A stretch of 5,688 nt of DNA from an uncultured Porphyromonadaceae bacterium (lineage in GTDB: Bacteria; Bacteroidota; Bacteroidia; Bacteroidales; Muribaculaceae): NCBI GenBank assembly GCA_947178685.1, contig CAMWZE010000124.1, positions 1 to 5,688 on the forward strand, given 5' to 3'. The notes under the pieces are model-generated. The model was not told the origin of the DNA and did no database searches. It saw only the letters and a list, made by a program, of their open reading frames with translations. The position numbers were made by a program, and so were the translations under genes. Of this stretch, positions 1-5,688 are shown piece after piece. Each line of letters opens with the position of its first letter. Within the stretch, counting starts at the first letter, position 1.

Positions 1-10
1 CGGAAGCCGG

Positions 11-385
11 TCAGGGATCGAAAGTAAACGGGAGGTCTTCCGGAGGGAGATCGGTTGCTTCGTCGGGATCGGGAGTAGCCTTGATCAGAGCGATAACTTC
101 CGGAGGAATCCGGAGATGATGAATCGGAGGGATGGAGCCCGGGATGTTTATGAGAGTGGAATTAGGAGAGAGCAGACGGAATAATATATCGTAGTCGTCA
201 GGAATAAGGTTATTGCGGATAAGCAATGTAAGTGCCACGAGGAGATCACGTTCCTCGGTAGTGAGCTTCTTGTTTGCACTCGTCAGGAGCGAAATAACGG
301 AAGCGGTATTCCATTTCGGAATAGGTTGCGACTCCGGCATAAGGTCGAGAGTCGGCATATTGTCAGGAATCTTGCGTTTGCGCAT
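11..385 (-). CDS. Hypothetical protein, 124 aa, function unknown
   Basis: I do not recognise this protein. The frame is open up to an ATG at 439, but that codon lies inside the promoter spacer. The ATG at 385 (product beginning MRKRKIPDN) lies about 27 nt after the expected transcription start and is preferred. The N-terminus is basic. Residues about 27-73 look helical (TASVISLLTSANKK, then TTEERDLLVALTLLIRNNLI). The C-terminus is proline-rich and acidic (PDPDEATDLPPEDLPF). There is no signal peptide, membrane segment or known motif, so a small soluble protein is likely. It is transcribed divergently from the recombinase with a 67-bp gap. Its coding strand is pyrimidine-rich, like the 645-aa gene and unlike tyrS. 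It could be a small accessory or regulatory partner of the recombinase, but position is the only hint. Confidence 0.6.
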   Translation of the reverse strand: MRKRKIPDNMPTLDLMPESQPIPKWNTASVISLLTSANKKLTTEERDLLVALTLLIRNNLIPDDYDILFRLLSPNSTLINIPGSIPPIHHLRIPPEVIALIKATPDPDEATDLPPEDLPFTFDP

Positions 386-416
386 TATGACGAGAATTGA
401 AGAGTTAACATTTCTG

Positions 417-447
417 CAAAGATAGCATATAAAATTCATAAATCAAA
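417..447 (-). promoter_or_regulatory. Bacteroidota -33/-7 promoter for the 124-aa gene
   Basis: Read on the minus strand, TTTG (444-447) is followed by exactly 19 nt and then TATCTTTG (417-424). This matches the Bacteroidota housekeeping sigma consensus TTTG-N19-TAnnTTTG at every fixed position. Transcription should begin near 411-413, giving a leader of about 27 nt before the ATG at 385. This rules out the upstream ATG at 439. The -33 element ends 5 bp before the recombinase start codon, so polymerase bound here would cover the recombinase leader. Confidence 0.8.
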
Positions 448-452
448 AACAC

Positions 453-1673
453 ATGGCATCGATAAAAGTAAAATTCCAGCCCTCCAAGGCAAAAGATCGG
501 GAGGGGCACGTCTGCTATCAGATTATCCATTGCCGCAAGGCACGAAGAATAGTATCGAGTCATCAGATCTTTCCGGCGGAGTGGGACGATAGCCGTTCGA
601 TTGTAAGATTGTCAGCTACGGGGGAGCGCCGGGAGTATCTTCTTACGGTGTGCGAGCTGATAAGGGGAGATGTGCTGAGGCTGGGGAGGATTATAAAGAG
701 CTTTGAGGATGAAGGACGCGAATATTTGCCTGATGAGGTGGTTGATGAATACTGGCGCTGTATGCGCGATGGAAGTCTGTTCAGCTATATGGAGGTGCAG
801 ATAAGGAACATGAAGCGTAACAGGCGTCATCGGATGGCCGAGATTTACCGGACCACGCTCAACAGCTTCCGGAAGTTCCGCAACGGAGAGGATATCATGC
901 TTGACTGCCTGAATGGTGAAATAGTAAAGGCTTATGAAACATGGAACTATACCGAGCGCTTTATTGTGCGCAACACCGTTGCCTTTTATATGCGCACGCT
1001 GCGGGCCGTCTATAGAAGGGCAATTGACGAAGGACTCACCCCGGACCGCCGACCGTTCCGGCATGTGTATACCGGCATAGAGAAGACCGTGAAGCGGGCA
1101 TTGCCCTTGTCGGTTTTGCGTGAGATTAAGAATCTTGACCTCAAAAAGTATCCTGACTTGGATTATGCCCGCGATATGTTCATGCTCAGTTTCATGTTTC
1201 GGGGGATGAGCATGGTGGATATGGCCTTTTTAAGGAAGAATGACCTTAAGGATGGCTATATCTCTTATCGCAGGCGAAAGACCGGCCAGAGTCTTACGAT
1301 ATCATGGATGCCGGAGATGCAGGCGATGATTGATAAATATGGCGCTAACCAGAGTGACTATCTTTTGCCGATATTGCGCAGGTCGGGAGGGGGTAACGAC
1401 CGTTGGCGCTATCTGCGGCTCTCCCGGCAGATCAACAGCAGCCTGAAGAAGGTGGGACAGATGGCCGGAGCCCCGATTCCGATTACACTGTACGTGGCGC
1501 GCCACAGCTGGGCCTCGGTGGCGAAGAGCAGTGGCGTGCCATTGAGCGTGATAAGCGAGAGCATGGGCCACGATTCGGAGAAGACCACCCGGATTTATCT
1601 GGCGAGTCTTGACAGCTGTGTCGTAGACAGGGCCAATTCGCTTGTGCTCAGATTGCTTCGGGAAGGCTCGTGA
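453..1673 (+). CDS. Tyrosine recombinase / integrase (Bacteroidales type)
   Basis: Complete 406-aa site-specific recombinase that would cut and rejoin DNA through a phosphotyrosine intermediate. The N-terminal part (about 1-90) resembles the arm-type DNA-binding domain of Bacteroidota integrases. Residues about 105-205 form the helical core-binding (SAM-like) domain. The catalytic domain spans about 215-400. Visible active-site residues are Arg250 (FMFRGMSMVDM, box I), Lys276 (YRRRKTGQ, beta-hairpin), Arg350 and His351 (TLYVARHSWAS, box II), His373 (MGHDSEKTTR) and nucleophile Tyr382 (RIYLASL). The first box II histidine is Tyr347 here, a change I believe is common in Bacteroidota relatives. 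Length is normal and the domains look intact. The start ATG follows an A-rich leader without a Shine-Dalgarno site. No clear promoter was found on this strand. Family members include integrases of conjugative and mobilisable elements and DNA invertases. No excisionase, mobilisation gene or inverted-repeat pair is visible, so the substrate is unknown. Confidence 0.93.
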   Translation: MASIKVKFQPSKAKDREGHVCYQIIHCRKARRIVSSHQIFPAEWDDSRSIVRLSATGERREYLLTVCELIRGDVLRLGRIIKSFEDEGREYLPDEVVDEYWRCMRDGSLFSYMEVQIRNMKRNRRHRMAEIYRTTLNSFRKFRNGEDIMLDCLNGEIVKAYETWNYTERFIVRNTVAFYMRTLRAVYRRAIDEGLTPDRRPFRHVYTGIEKTVKRALPLSVLREIKNLDLKKYPDLDYARDMFMLSFMFRGMSMVDMAFLRKNDLKDGYISYRRRKTGQSLTISWMPEMQAMIDKYGANQSDYLLPILRRSGGGNDRWRYLRLSRQINSSLKKVGQMAGAPIPITLYVARHSWASVAKSSGVPLSVISESMGHDSEKTTRIYLASLDSCVVDRANSLVLRLLREGS

Positions 1674-1680
1674 GTCAACG

Positions 1681-1693
1681 GTCCCGATGGGAC
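1681..1693. terminator. Small hairpin between convergent genes, possible weak terminator
   Basis: GTCCC-GAT-GGGAC forms a 5-bp perfect stem with a 3-nt loop in the 19-bp gap between the recombinase stop (1671-1673) and the stop codon of the 645-aa gene (1693-1695), touching the latter. Its position suits a shared terminator. There is no T-tract on either strand and the stem is short, so this is a weak call. Confidence 0.3.
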
Positions 1694-3630
1694 TAAGGTT
1701 TGATCAGGGCTATGGCTTCGAGCGCTCCGGAGATGGAGCCACTGATTTTCAGACGGCCATAATGATAGTCGTGGAGAGCGGCGACGTGAAGGAGGGGAGC
1801 CTCGGCCGATGCTATTGGTTGCCATGTGACGAGGTCGCAGCTGCCGTATAGCGTGAGACGGGGTTTCCCCTTGAAAGGCCCGATAAGCCCCAGCTGCCAT
1901 TGATTCTTCAGAGTCTTACTCATGGAATTATGAATTCCGTCGCTACTTTCCTGAAAGCGGATAAGAGAGGCGAGTTTTATGGGACGCGTGACGATTTCGA
2001 GCGGGAGGGAGGTGTCGGCCGGGACAATCATCACGGGGGCACGCGAGAGTCGGGAGAGTTCGGTATTGGAGAAAGAGAGGCTAAAGTCGGAGAGCCGGAT
2101 TATGCCCGATTGGCACCAGGAATCGCGACTTACGGTCTTTTCCGAGGGTAAAGAGATTGAGGCGGCAACTTTTCTCACACCGGTGAGGGATATGTCACGT
2201 CCGGCGGCAGAGCCACACCAATAGAACGCGCCGTTGAGTAGGGGGTGACGGCGCAAGGGCACTATGTAGATACCCTCAGGGGAAATGAGCGAGAGTTGCC
2301 TGGCATCGGCATCGGGAATAAAGAGCCATGCCGGAAAATTTGACTCAGTAATTTGAATTTCAGGCCAGGCAGGGTCGAAGGCATAGGAGTGGATTACTTC
2401 ACCGTTCTTTATCGATTCGAGTTCGAGTGCTGTCTTGGAGGTTGGCTGTGTGTCGGATATGGAGGAATCGCAGCCCGGGATAAGTGCGGATAACGCGGGT
2501 GGGGCAGGGAGAGTAAGAGAGAGATCGGTTAGGGTGGTGAGTCCGGAGAATGTACAGACTGTTGAGGCCTCGATGCCATGATGTGCGAGATAATCAGGGG
2601 TGTAAGATATGAACTCTTCAAGACGCTCCTCTTTAGCCAAGGCAGGGATGGCGGAGAAGTCAGGGATATTGAAGTCAACATCTATGACCCCGTCAGGGAT
2701 TGAGGAAAGAGGGATGGAGGAGACGGCGCGGAATTTCACAGCTGATAGCAGACGGGCTGAAAATTCGTTGTCGGTAAAAGCTTGCGGTTGCCAGCTCATA
2801 TGGGATGAGGATCCGGAAGCGCGGTGAATGGCCGATAGCGGTTCATCGTGGTTGTATAGTGGCAGAGGGGAGGATATGAATATGTCGATAGCCTCGATTA
2901 TATCGGAGTAGTCCGAAAGTGAATCGGTTGTTGCGTTGGAAAGCGATGCTGATGCAGCGCTATTGGCCGGATTCGACTCGGATTTATCGGCAGAGGGGAG
3001 GGATACACACAGGCGCAGACGATGGCAGACAGCGTTACGGATTGTCATAGTCATGGAGTCGAGAGAGAAATTGTCGGATCCCTCCACAATAGGGGGAGTG
3101 GTGTTGGGAATAAGTAATACGGGAGAGGATGGTAGAATGTGTCGGCCGCTTTTGAGACGTAGCGCCGACAAGGCGAAGATGGGTTGGGTGAAGAGGTGTT
3201 GGCGCTCGGCGGCGGAGTGGAATTTGTCAAGAGTTTCGGAAGCCTTGGCAGTCCATTCCTCCAAATCTTTCGATTTCGGAGCCTCCACAGAGATTGAAGG
3301 GGGATTGGCAGGATGGTTCTGCCATCCTGCAAGCGCCACAGGCGAGAGCGAGAACTCCACAAGGGGCAGGAGAGTGGATAGACGGTTGAGACGTTTGAGA
3401 CTATCTGATATGGTGACGGATCCGGAGCTGAGAGAGGTGCCAGAGCTTAGTGAAGAATCCGAGCTGAGAGAAGAACCGTCTGCACTCACATATGGGTAGT
3501 CATCATCAGCAACGTAGGAAGCGGATGTAGGTATAAGCCGCGCGTTGACCGACGATTCGATTTCACCGTCGGTACAGGCGAAAGGACCGGCGGCACTTTT
3601 GTAACGGAAAAGGATAGTTTTTGTATTCAT
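1693..3630 (-). CDS. Uncharacterised 645-aa Ser/Leu/Pro-rich protein
   Basis: I cannot assign a function. The protein has no N-terminal signal peptide and no obvious membrane helix. It is rich in Ser, Leu, Pro and Ile and appears mostly beta-structured. Residues 54-71 are three SLSSxx hexapeptides, and 210-240 is a second Ser/Ala/Asn-rich, probably disordered stretch. The C-terminal 230 residues look more conserved: NFPAWLFIPDADAR (431-444), RRHPLLNGAFYWCG (460-473), VTRPIKLASL (547-556) and LYGSCDLVTWQPIAS (594-608). From memory, phrases like TRPLKL and LYGSRDL-W occur in large hypothetical proteins of Bacteroidales, some near mobile elements. I cannot confirm this here, and a phage-like structural role is only a guess. 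The start ATG lies 4 nt after the tyrS terminator hairpin. The gene converges with the recombinase. Its coding strand is pyrimidine-rich, which makes stop codons rarer by chance, but codon use reads as genuine protein throughout. Confidence 0.75.
   Translation of the reverse strand: MNTKTILFRYKSAAGPFACTDGEIESSVNARLIPTSASYVADDDYPYVSADGSSLSSDSSLSSGTSLSSGSVTISDSLKRLNRLSTLLPLVEFSLSPVALAGWQNHPANPPSISVEAPKSKDLEEWTAKASETLDKFHSAAERQHLFTQPIFALSALRLKSGRHILPSSPVLLIPNTTPPIVEGSDNFSLDSMTMTIRNAVCHRLRLCVSLPSADKSESNPANSAASASLSNATTDSLSDYSDIIEAIDIFISSPLPLYNHDEPLSAIHRASGSSSHMSWQPQAFTDNEFSARLLSAVKFRAVSSIPLSSIPDGVIDVDFNIPDFSAIPALAKEERLEEFISYTPDYLAHHGIEASTVCTFSGLTTLTDLSLTLPAPPALSALIPGCDSSISDTQPTSKTALELESIKNGEVIHSYAFDPAWPEIQITESNFPAWLFIPDADARQLSLISPEGIYIVPLRRHPLLNGAFYWCGSAAGRDISLTGVRKVAASISLPSEKTVSRDSWCQSGIIRLSDFSLSFSNTELSRLSRAPVMIVPADTSLPLEIVTRPIKLASLIRFQESSDGIHNSMSKTLKNQWQLGLIGPFKGKPRLTLYGSCDLVTWQPIASAEAPLLHVAALHDYHYGRLKISGSISGALEAIALIKP
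3418..3471 (-). repeat. Three 18-bp tandem repeats encoding SLSSxx
   Basis: The units are 3418-3435, 3436-3453 and 3454-3471. They encode SLSSGS, SLSSGT and SLSSDS at residues 66-71, 60-65 and 54-59 of the 645-aa protein. The copies differ at several bases but keep the peptide pattern. Because the unit is a multiple of three, gain or loss of copies would change linker length without breaking the frame. A flexible serine linker is the likely role. Confidence 0.8.
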
Positions 3631-3634
3631 AAAA

Positions 3635-3668
3635 TTGTCCGGCCATACTTATGTGTATGACCGGACAA
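3635..3668 (-). terminator. Rho-independent terminator after tyrS
   Basis: Arms 3635-3648 and 3655-3668 form a 14-bp stem with a 6-nt loop. The single non-Watson-Crick position (3643 with 3660) is a G-U pair in minus-strand RNA but a C-A mismatch in plus-strand RNA, so the fold is selected for the minus strand. Four T follow directly (3634-3631) and then the ATG of the 645-aa gene. It lies 90 bp after the tyrS stop. Read-through RNA would hold the next start codon directly beside this hairpin. Confidence 0.75.
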
Positions 3669-3673
3669 ACTTA
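3666..3673 (-). promoter_or_regulatory. Possible -7 element for the 645-aa gene
   Basis: The minus strand reads TAAGTTTG, a full match to the Bacteroidota -7 consensus TAnnTTTG. The sequence 19 nt upstream (ACTG) fits the -33 TTTG only weakly. The element overlaps the outer end of the terminator stem, so RNA started here (near 3660) would lack most of the left arm, would not form the hairpin, and would have a leader of about 30 nt. Confidence 0.45.
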
Positions 3674-3697
3674 TATCAATACGACTGAATAGCAGTT

Positions 3698-3779
3698 TTA
3701 TTCTACATTATGCAGAATTACTCAGCTTTATACGGGGTTACCCGGCGATGATGCAGGATTACTCAGCGATGATGAGGTA
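3698..3779 (-). repeat. Degenerate 20-21 bp tandem repeat of the tyrS 3' end
   Basis: Four consecutive units (3759-3779, 3738-3758, 3718-3737, 3698-3717 in minus-strand order) each end in TAA. The first is the true end of tyrS, coding YLIIAE and stop. The second matches it at 16 of 21 positions (core CATCATCGC and GTAA). The third keeps GCTGAGTAA. The fourth resembles the second at its start (TTCTGCATAAT) and ends GAATAA. The order of decay suggests successive duplication of the gene end. No function is known to me. Confidence 0.6.
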
Positions 3780-5063
3780 GTAGTTCTTCTTGCCACGCTG
3801 AGCGAGGAGATACTTACCGTTGAGGAGCTCCTCAGCTGTGATCACCGCGTTGGGGTCGGTGAGTTTCTTCTTGTTGATGCTGACACCCCCCTGCTGAGTC
3901 ATCTTACGCGCCTCACCCTTAGAGGGGAACACGGCGGTCTTAGCCGCGAGGAGATCGAGCACGGGAATTCCGGCTTCGAGTTCAACCTTGCTTACAGTGA
4001 AAGTGGGGACACCCTCGAAAACATCGAGGAGAGTCTTCTCATCGAGATGGCGGAGAGCCTCCTCGGCCTTGTTGCTGAAGAGAATCTGGCTGGCCTCGAC
4101 AGCGGCATTGTAGTCAGCCTCACTGTGCACCATAGTAGTGACCTCCTTTGCGAGACGCTTCTGCATGGGACGCTGGCCCGGGTCTTTAGCGTGCTCCTCG
4201 ATAAGGGCATCGATCTCCTCCTTGGTGAGGGCAGTGAATATCTTCAGATACTTCTCAGCGTCGGCATCGCTCACATTGAGCCAGAACTGATAGAACTTGT
4301 AGGGAGAGGTGTAGCGAGGGTCAAGCCATACGTTGCCACTCTCGGTTTTGCCAAACTTGCCACCGTCGGCTTTAGTGATGAGGGGGCATGTAAGAGCATA
4401 AGCCTCGCCGCCGAGCTTGCGACGGATAAGCTCCGTGCCGGTGGTGATGTTACCCCACTGGTCAGAGCCGCCGAGCTGGAGCTTGCAATCCTTCTGCTGA
4501 TAGAGAGTGAGGAAGTCGAAGCCCTGGAGAAGCTGATAGGTAAATTCAGTGAAGCTAAGTCCGTCGCGGGCCTCGCCGTTAAGACGTTTCTGCACGGAAT
4601 CCTTAGCCATCATATAGTTTACGGTGATGTGCTTTCCGATCTCACGGGCGAAATCGAGGAAAGAAACATCTTTAGTCCAGTCGTAGTTATTCACCATCTC
4701 AGCCTTGTTGGGGGCATCGCTGTCGAAGTCGAGGAACTTTGAGAGCTGTTTCTTGATAGCCTCCTGATTATGGCGAAGTGTAGCCTCGTCGAGAAGGTTA
4801 CGCTCGGCGCTTTTGCCGGAGGGGTCGCCGATCATACCGGTGGCACCACCGATAAGCGCGAGCGGTTTATGGCCGCAACGCTGGAAATGACGGAGCATCA
4901 TCACTCCGCAGAGGTGTCCGATATGCAGTGAGTCGGCAGTAGGGTCGATACCGAGGTATGCCGTAGTCATTCCTTTCTTGAGCTGCTCCTCAGTGCCGGG
5001 CATGACGGTATGGATCATGCCACGCCAGGTGAGCTCTTCAATAAAGTCAGGTTTTGTTTCCAT
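3759..5063 (-). CDS. tyrS: Tyrosyl-tRNA synthetase
   Basis: Complete 434-aa cytoplasmic enzyme (EC 6.1.1.1) that activates tyrosine with ATP and loads it on tRNA-Tyr. The class I Rossmann domain contains the HIGH motif at 47-50 (SLHIGHLCG), the tyrosine-binding region around Tyr36 to Asp40 and YQLLQGFD at 176-183, GGSDQWGN at 198-205, and the KMSKS-equivalent KFGKT at 236-240. The helical anticodon-binding region follows. An S4 RNA-binding domain at about 365-434 contains SKGEARKM and [10 protein letters not shown]. Length and motif order are those of the bacterial TyrRS family. The start ATG has an A/T-rich leader without a Shine-Dalgarno site. No -7 promoter consensus is visible in the 45 bp to the upstream M28 gene, so the two may share a transcript. 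A terminator follows at 3635-3668. No T-box or other leader control is visible. Confidence 0.98.
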   Translation of the reverse strand: METKPDFIEELTWRGMIHTVMPGTEEQLKKGMTTAYLGIDPTADSLHIGHLCGVMMLRHFQRCGHKPLALIGGATGMIGDPSGKSAERNLLDEATLRHNQEAIKKQLSKFLDFDSDAPNKAEMVNNYDWTKDVSFLDFAREIGKHITVNYMMAKDSVQKRLNGEARDGLSFTEFTYQLLQGFDFLTLYQQKDCKLQLGGSDQWGNITTGTELIRRKLGGEAYALTCPLITKADGGKFGKTESGNVWLDPRYTSPYKFYQFWLNVSDADAEKYLKIFTALTKEEIDALIEEHAKDPGQRPMQKRLAKEVTTMVHSEADYNAAVEASQILFSNKAEEALRHLDEKTLLDVFEGVPTFTVSKVELEAGIPVLDLLAAKTAVFPSKGEARKMTQQGGVSINKKKLTDPNAVITAEELLNGKYLLAQRGKKNYYLIIAE

Positions 5064-5127
5064 TATTTTATTATAGAGTATATGGTTTATCGACTGAGAG
5101 TGTACGGTTTATCGATTGATTGTGTAT
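5062..5127 (-). repeat. 22-bp tandem repeat at the 3' end of the M28 gene
   Basis: The units 5106-5127 and 5084-5105 are identical at 18 of 22 positions. The first contains the final codons and TAA stop of the M28 gene (stop at 5109-5111). The second repeats them, including TCGATAA, in the intergenic space. A third, half-decayed unit (5062-5083) keeps AGAGTATAT in register at the same 22-bp period and reaches the tyrS start codon. Together they fill the whole gap between the two genes. Because 22 is not a multiple of three, the copies are not in frame. Confidence 0.7.
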
Positions 5128-5688
5128 AACACTGTTTTTCCGACGGCACCCAGCGTGGCTGCAGAGATACCCTCCATATTGTCGGCCACAGTGTGCCAGC
5201 GCGGGTTGAATCCGGATGCATCGCCGGGATGATATTCGATTATGTCGATTGCCGGAATGCCATGGTTAAGGAGCTGCACATGGTCGTCCATCACGGCACC
5301 GCCGATACGGTTTATAAACATGTCGCCGTAGCCGAGAGTAGTTGCGGCACTCCAGACTTTTGTAGCTACCTCAGGGGCTACTTGCTGGGAGAAATACTCC
5401 CGGTAGAAAGTAGCGTCATGTCCGCCCACCATGTCGAGCAGTATCGCCTCCTTAGGCATATAATTCTCAACGGGAGGATTCTCCACGAAATACTTTGTGC
5501 CGAGTGCCCATGACTCGTCGTCGCCATCGGTGCCCCAGTCTTCGGCATCCACGAAAAGGAAATCCACACCACGGTCAGAGTTGGAGAGGTTTAATTGCCG
5601 GGCAATCTCGAGGATTACGCCCCCACCGCTTGCTCCGTCGTTGGCACCGTCAACGGGTGTCTGATGGGTGGCGGGCGCGGGGTCCGCG
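5109..5688 (-). CDS. M28 metallopeptidase, glutaminyl cyclase-like (C-terminal part)
   Basis: This is the last 192 residues; the frame stays open to the right edge, so the N-terminus and any signal peptide lie outside. The fragment follows the mammalian-type glutaminyl-peptide cyclotransferase pattern. Metal ligand Asp17 sits in DGANDGASG, catalytic Glu49 and metal ligand Asp50 in FVDAEDWG, and Asp85 in LLDMVG. Asp135 lies in DDHVQLLNHGIPAI, and metal ligand His165, with Trp164 before it, in RWHTVADN. Each has a counterpart in human QC (Asp159, Glu201/Glu202, Asp248, Asp305, Trp329-His330). Such enzymes convert N-terminal Gln to pyroglutamate. In Bacteroidota they act outside the cytoplasm on secreted proteins whose signal cleavage exposes Gln. 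An M28 aminopeptidase is the alternative, though Trp-His and DDH favour QC. The GTG at 5567 is internal. The gene is 45 bp upstream of tyrS in the same direction. Confidence 0.9.
   Translation of the reverse strand, partial: ADPAPATHQTPVDGANDGASGGGVILEIARQLNLSNSDRGVDFLFVDAEDWGTDGDDESWALGTKYFVENPPVENYMPKEAILLDMVGGHDATFYREYFSQQVAPEVATKVWSAATTLGYGDMFINRIGGAVMDDHVQLLNHGIPAIDIIEYHPGDASGFNPRWHTVADNMEGISAATLGAVGKTVLYTINR

Noticed and set aside
386..439. Extension of the 124-aa protein to the ATG at 439 (142 aa)
   Set aside because: The -7 element lies at 417-424, so the ATG at 439 would be upstream of the transcription start. The added N-terminal residues are also atypical.
2936..3499. 187-codon plus-strand open frame
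   Set aside because: It is antisense to the 645-aa gene, in a purine-rich strand giving a Glu/Arg/Ser-rich low-complexity product, with no supporting promoter or motif.
3635..3668. Inverted repeat considered as a recombinase crossover site or invertible-segment end
   Set aside because: No second copy of TTGTCCGG was found elsewhere in the window, and the short loop, T-tract and G-U asymmetry fit a terminator.
3735..3743. GGG-TTA-CCC mini-palindrome
   Set aside because: Three base pairs inside a repeat unit; too short to carry meaning.
3710..3767. 17-bp direct repeat at the tyrS 3' end (16/17) considered as attL/attR
   Set aside because: The copies are only 41 bp apart, enclose no genes, and are explained by the wider 20-21 bp tandem array.
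4047..4742. 231-codon plus-strand open frame
   Set aside because: It is the antisense shadow of tyrS, whose motifs prove the minus-strand frame.
5565..5567. GTG as the start of the M28 gene
   Set aside because: The frame continues to the window edge and encodes the metal-binding DGANDGASG upstream of this codon.
1..5688. CRISPR arrays, tRNA or rRNA genes, insertion-sequence ends, T-box or other riboswitch
   Set aside because: I looked for regularly spaced repeats, tRNA arms, terminal inverted repeats with transposase genes, and structured leaders, and saw none.

Overview
This window looks like a piece of a Bacteroidales chromosome, possibly Muribaculaceae. The family level is only an impression. 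Three things support the order. The promoters visible fit the Bacteroidota -33/-7 pattern (TTTG, about 19 nt, TAnnTTTG). The translation starts have A-rich leaders without Shine-Dalgarno sites. The protein types fit: a Bacteroidales-style tyrosine recombinase and a mammalian-type (M28) glutaminyl cyclase-like enzyme.

Layout, left to right. (1) A 124-aa protein of unknown function lies on the minus strand (11-385), with a near-ideal Bacteroidota promoter at 417-447 that fixes its start. (2) Divergent from it, 67 bp away, is a complete 406-aa tyrosine recombinase on the plus strand (453-1673). (3) Converging on the recombinase, with only 19 bp between the genes, is a 645-aa uncharacterised Ser/Leu/Pro-rich protein on the minus strand (1693-3630). 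It carries three copies of a SLSSxx hexapeptide near its N-terminus. (4) A hairpin at 3635-3668, followed by four T on the minus strand, ends the tyrS transcription unit and abuts the 645-aa gene's start codon. (5) tyrS, encoding tyrosyl-tRNA synthetase (3759-5063, minus), is complete with all signature motifs. (6) The C-terminal 192 residues of an M28/glutaminyl-cyclase-like metallopeptidase (5109 to the right edge, minus) lie 45 bp upstream of tyrS and are probably co-transcribed with it.

The right part (M28 enzyme, tyrS) is ordinary housekeeping sequence. The left part (recombinase flanked by two unrecognised, pyrimidine-rich minus-strand genes) looks like accessory DNA placed after the tyrS terminator, but no att sites or element ends could be identified. 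The most unusual non-coding signal is that both tyrS and the M28 gene are followed by degenerate tandem copies, about 20-22 bp each, of their own last codons plus stop codon. No CRISPR array, tRNA, rRNA, insertion sequence or riboswitch was seen. No convincing new multi-gene system is visible.
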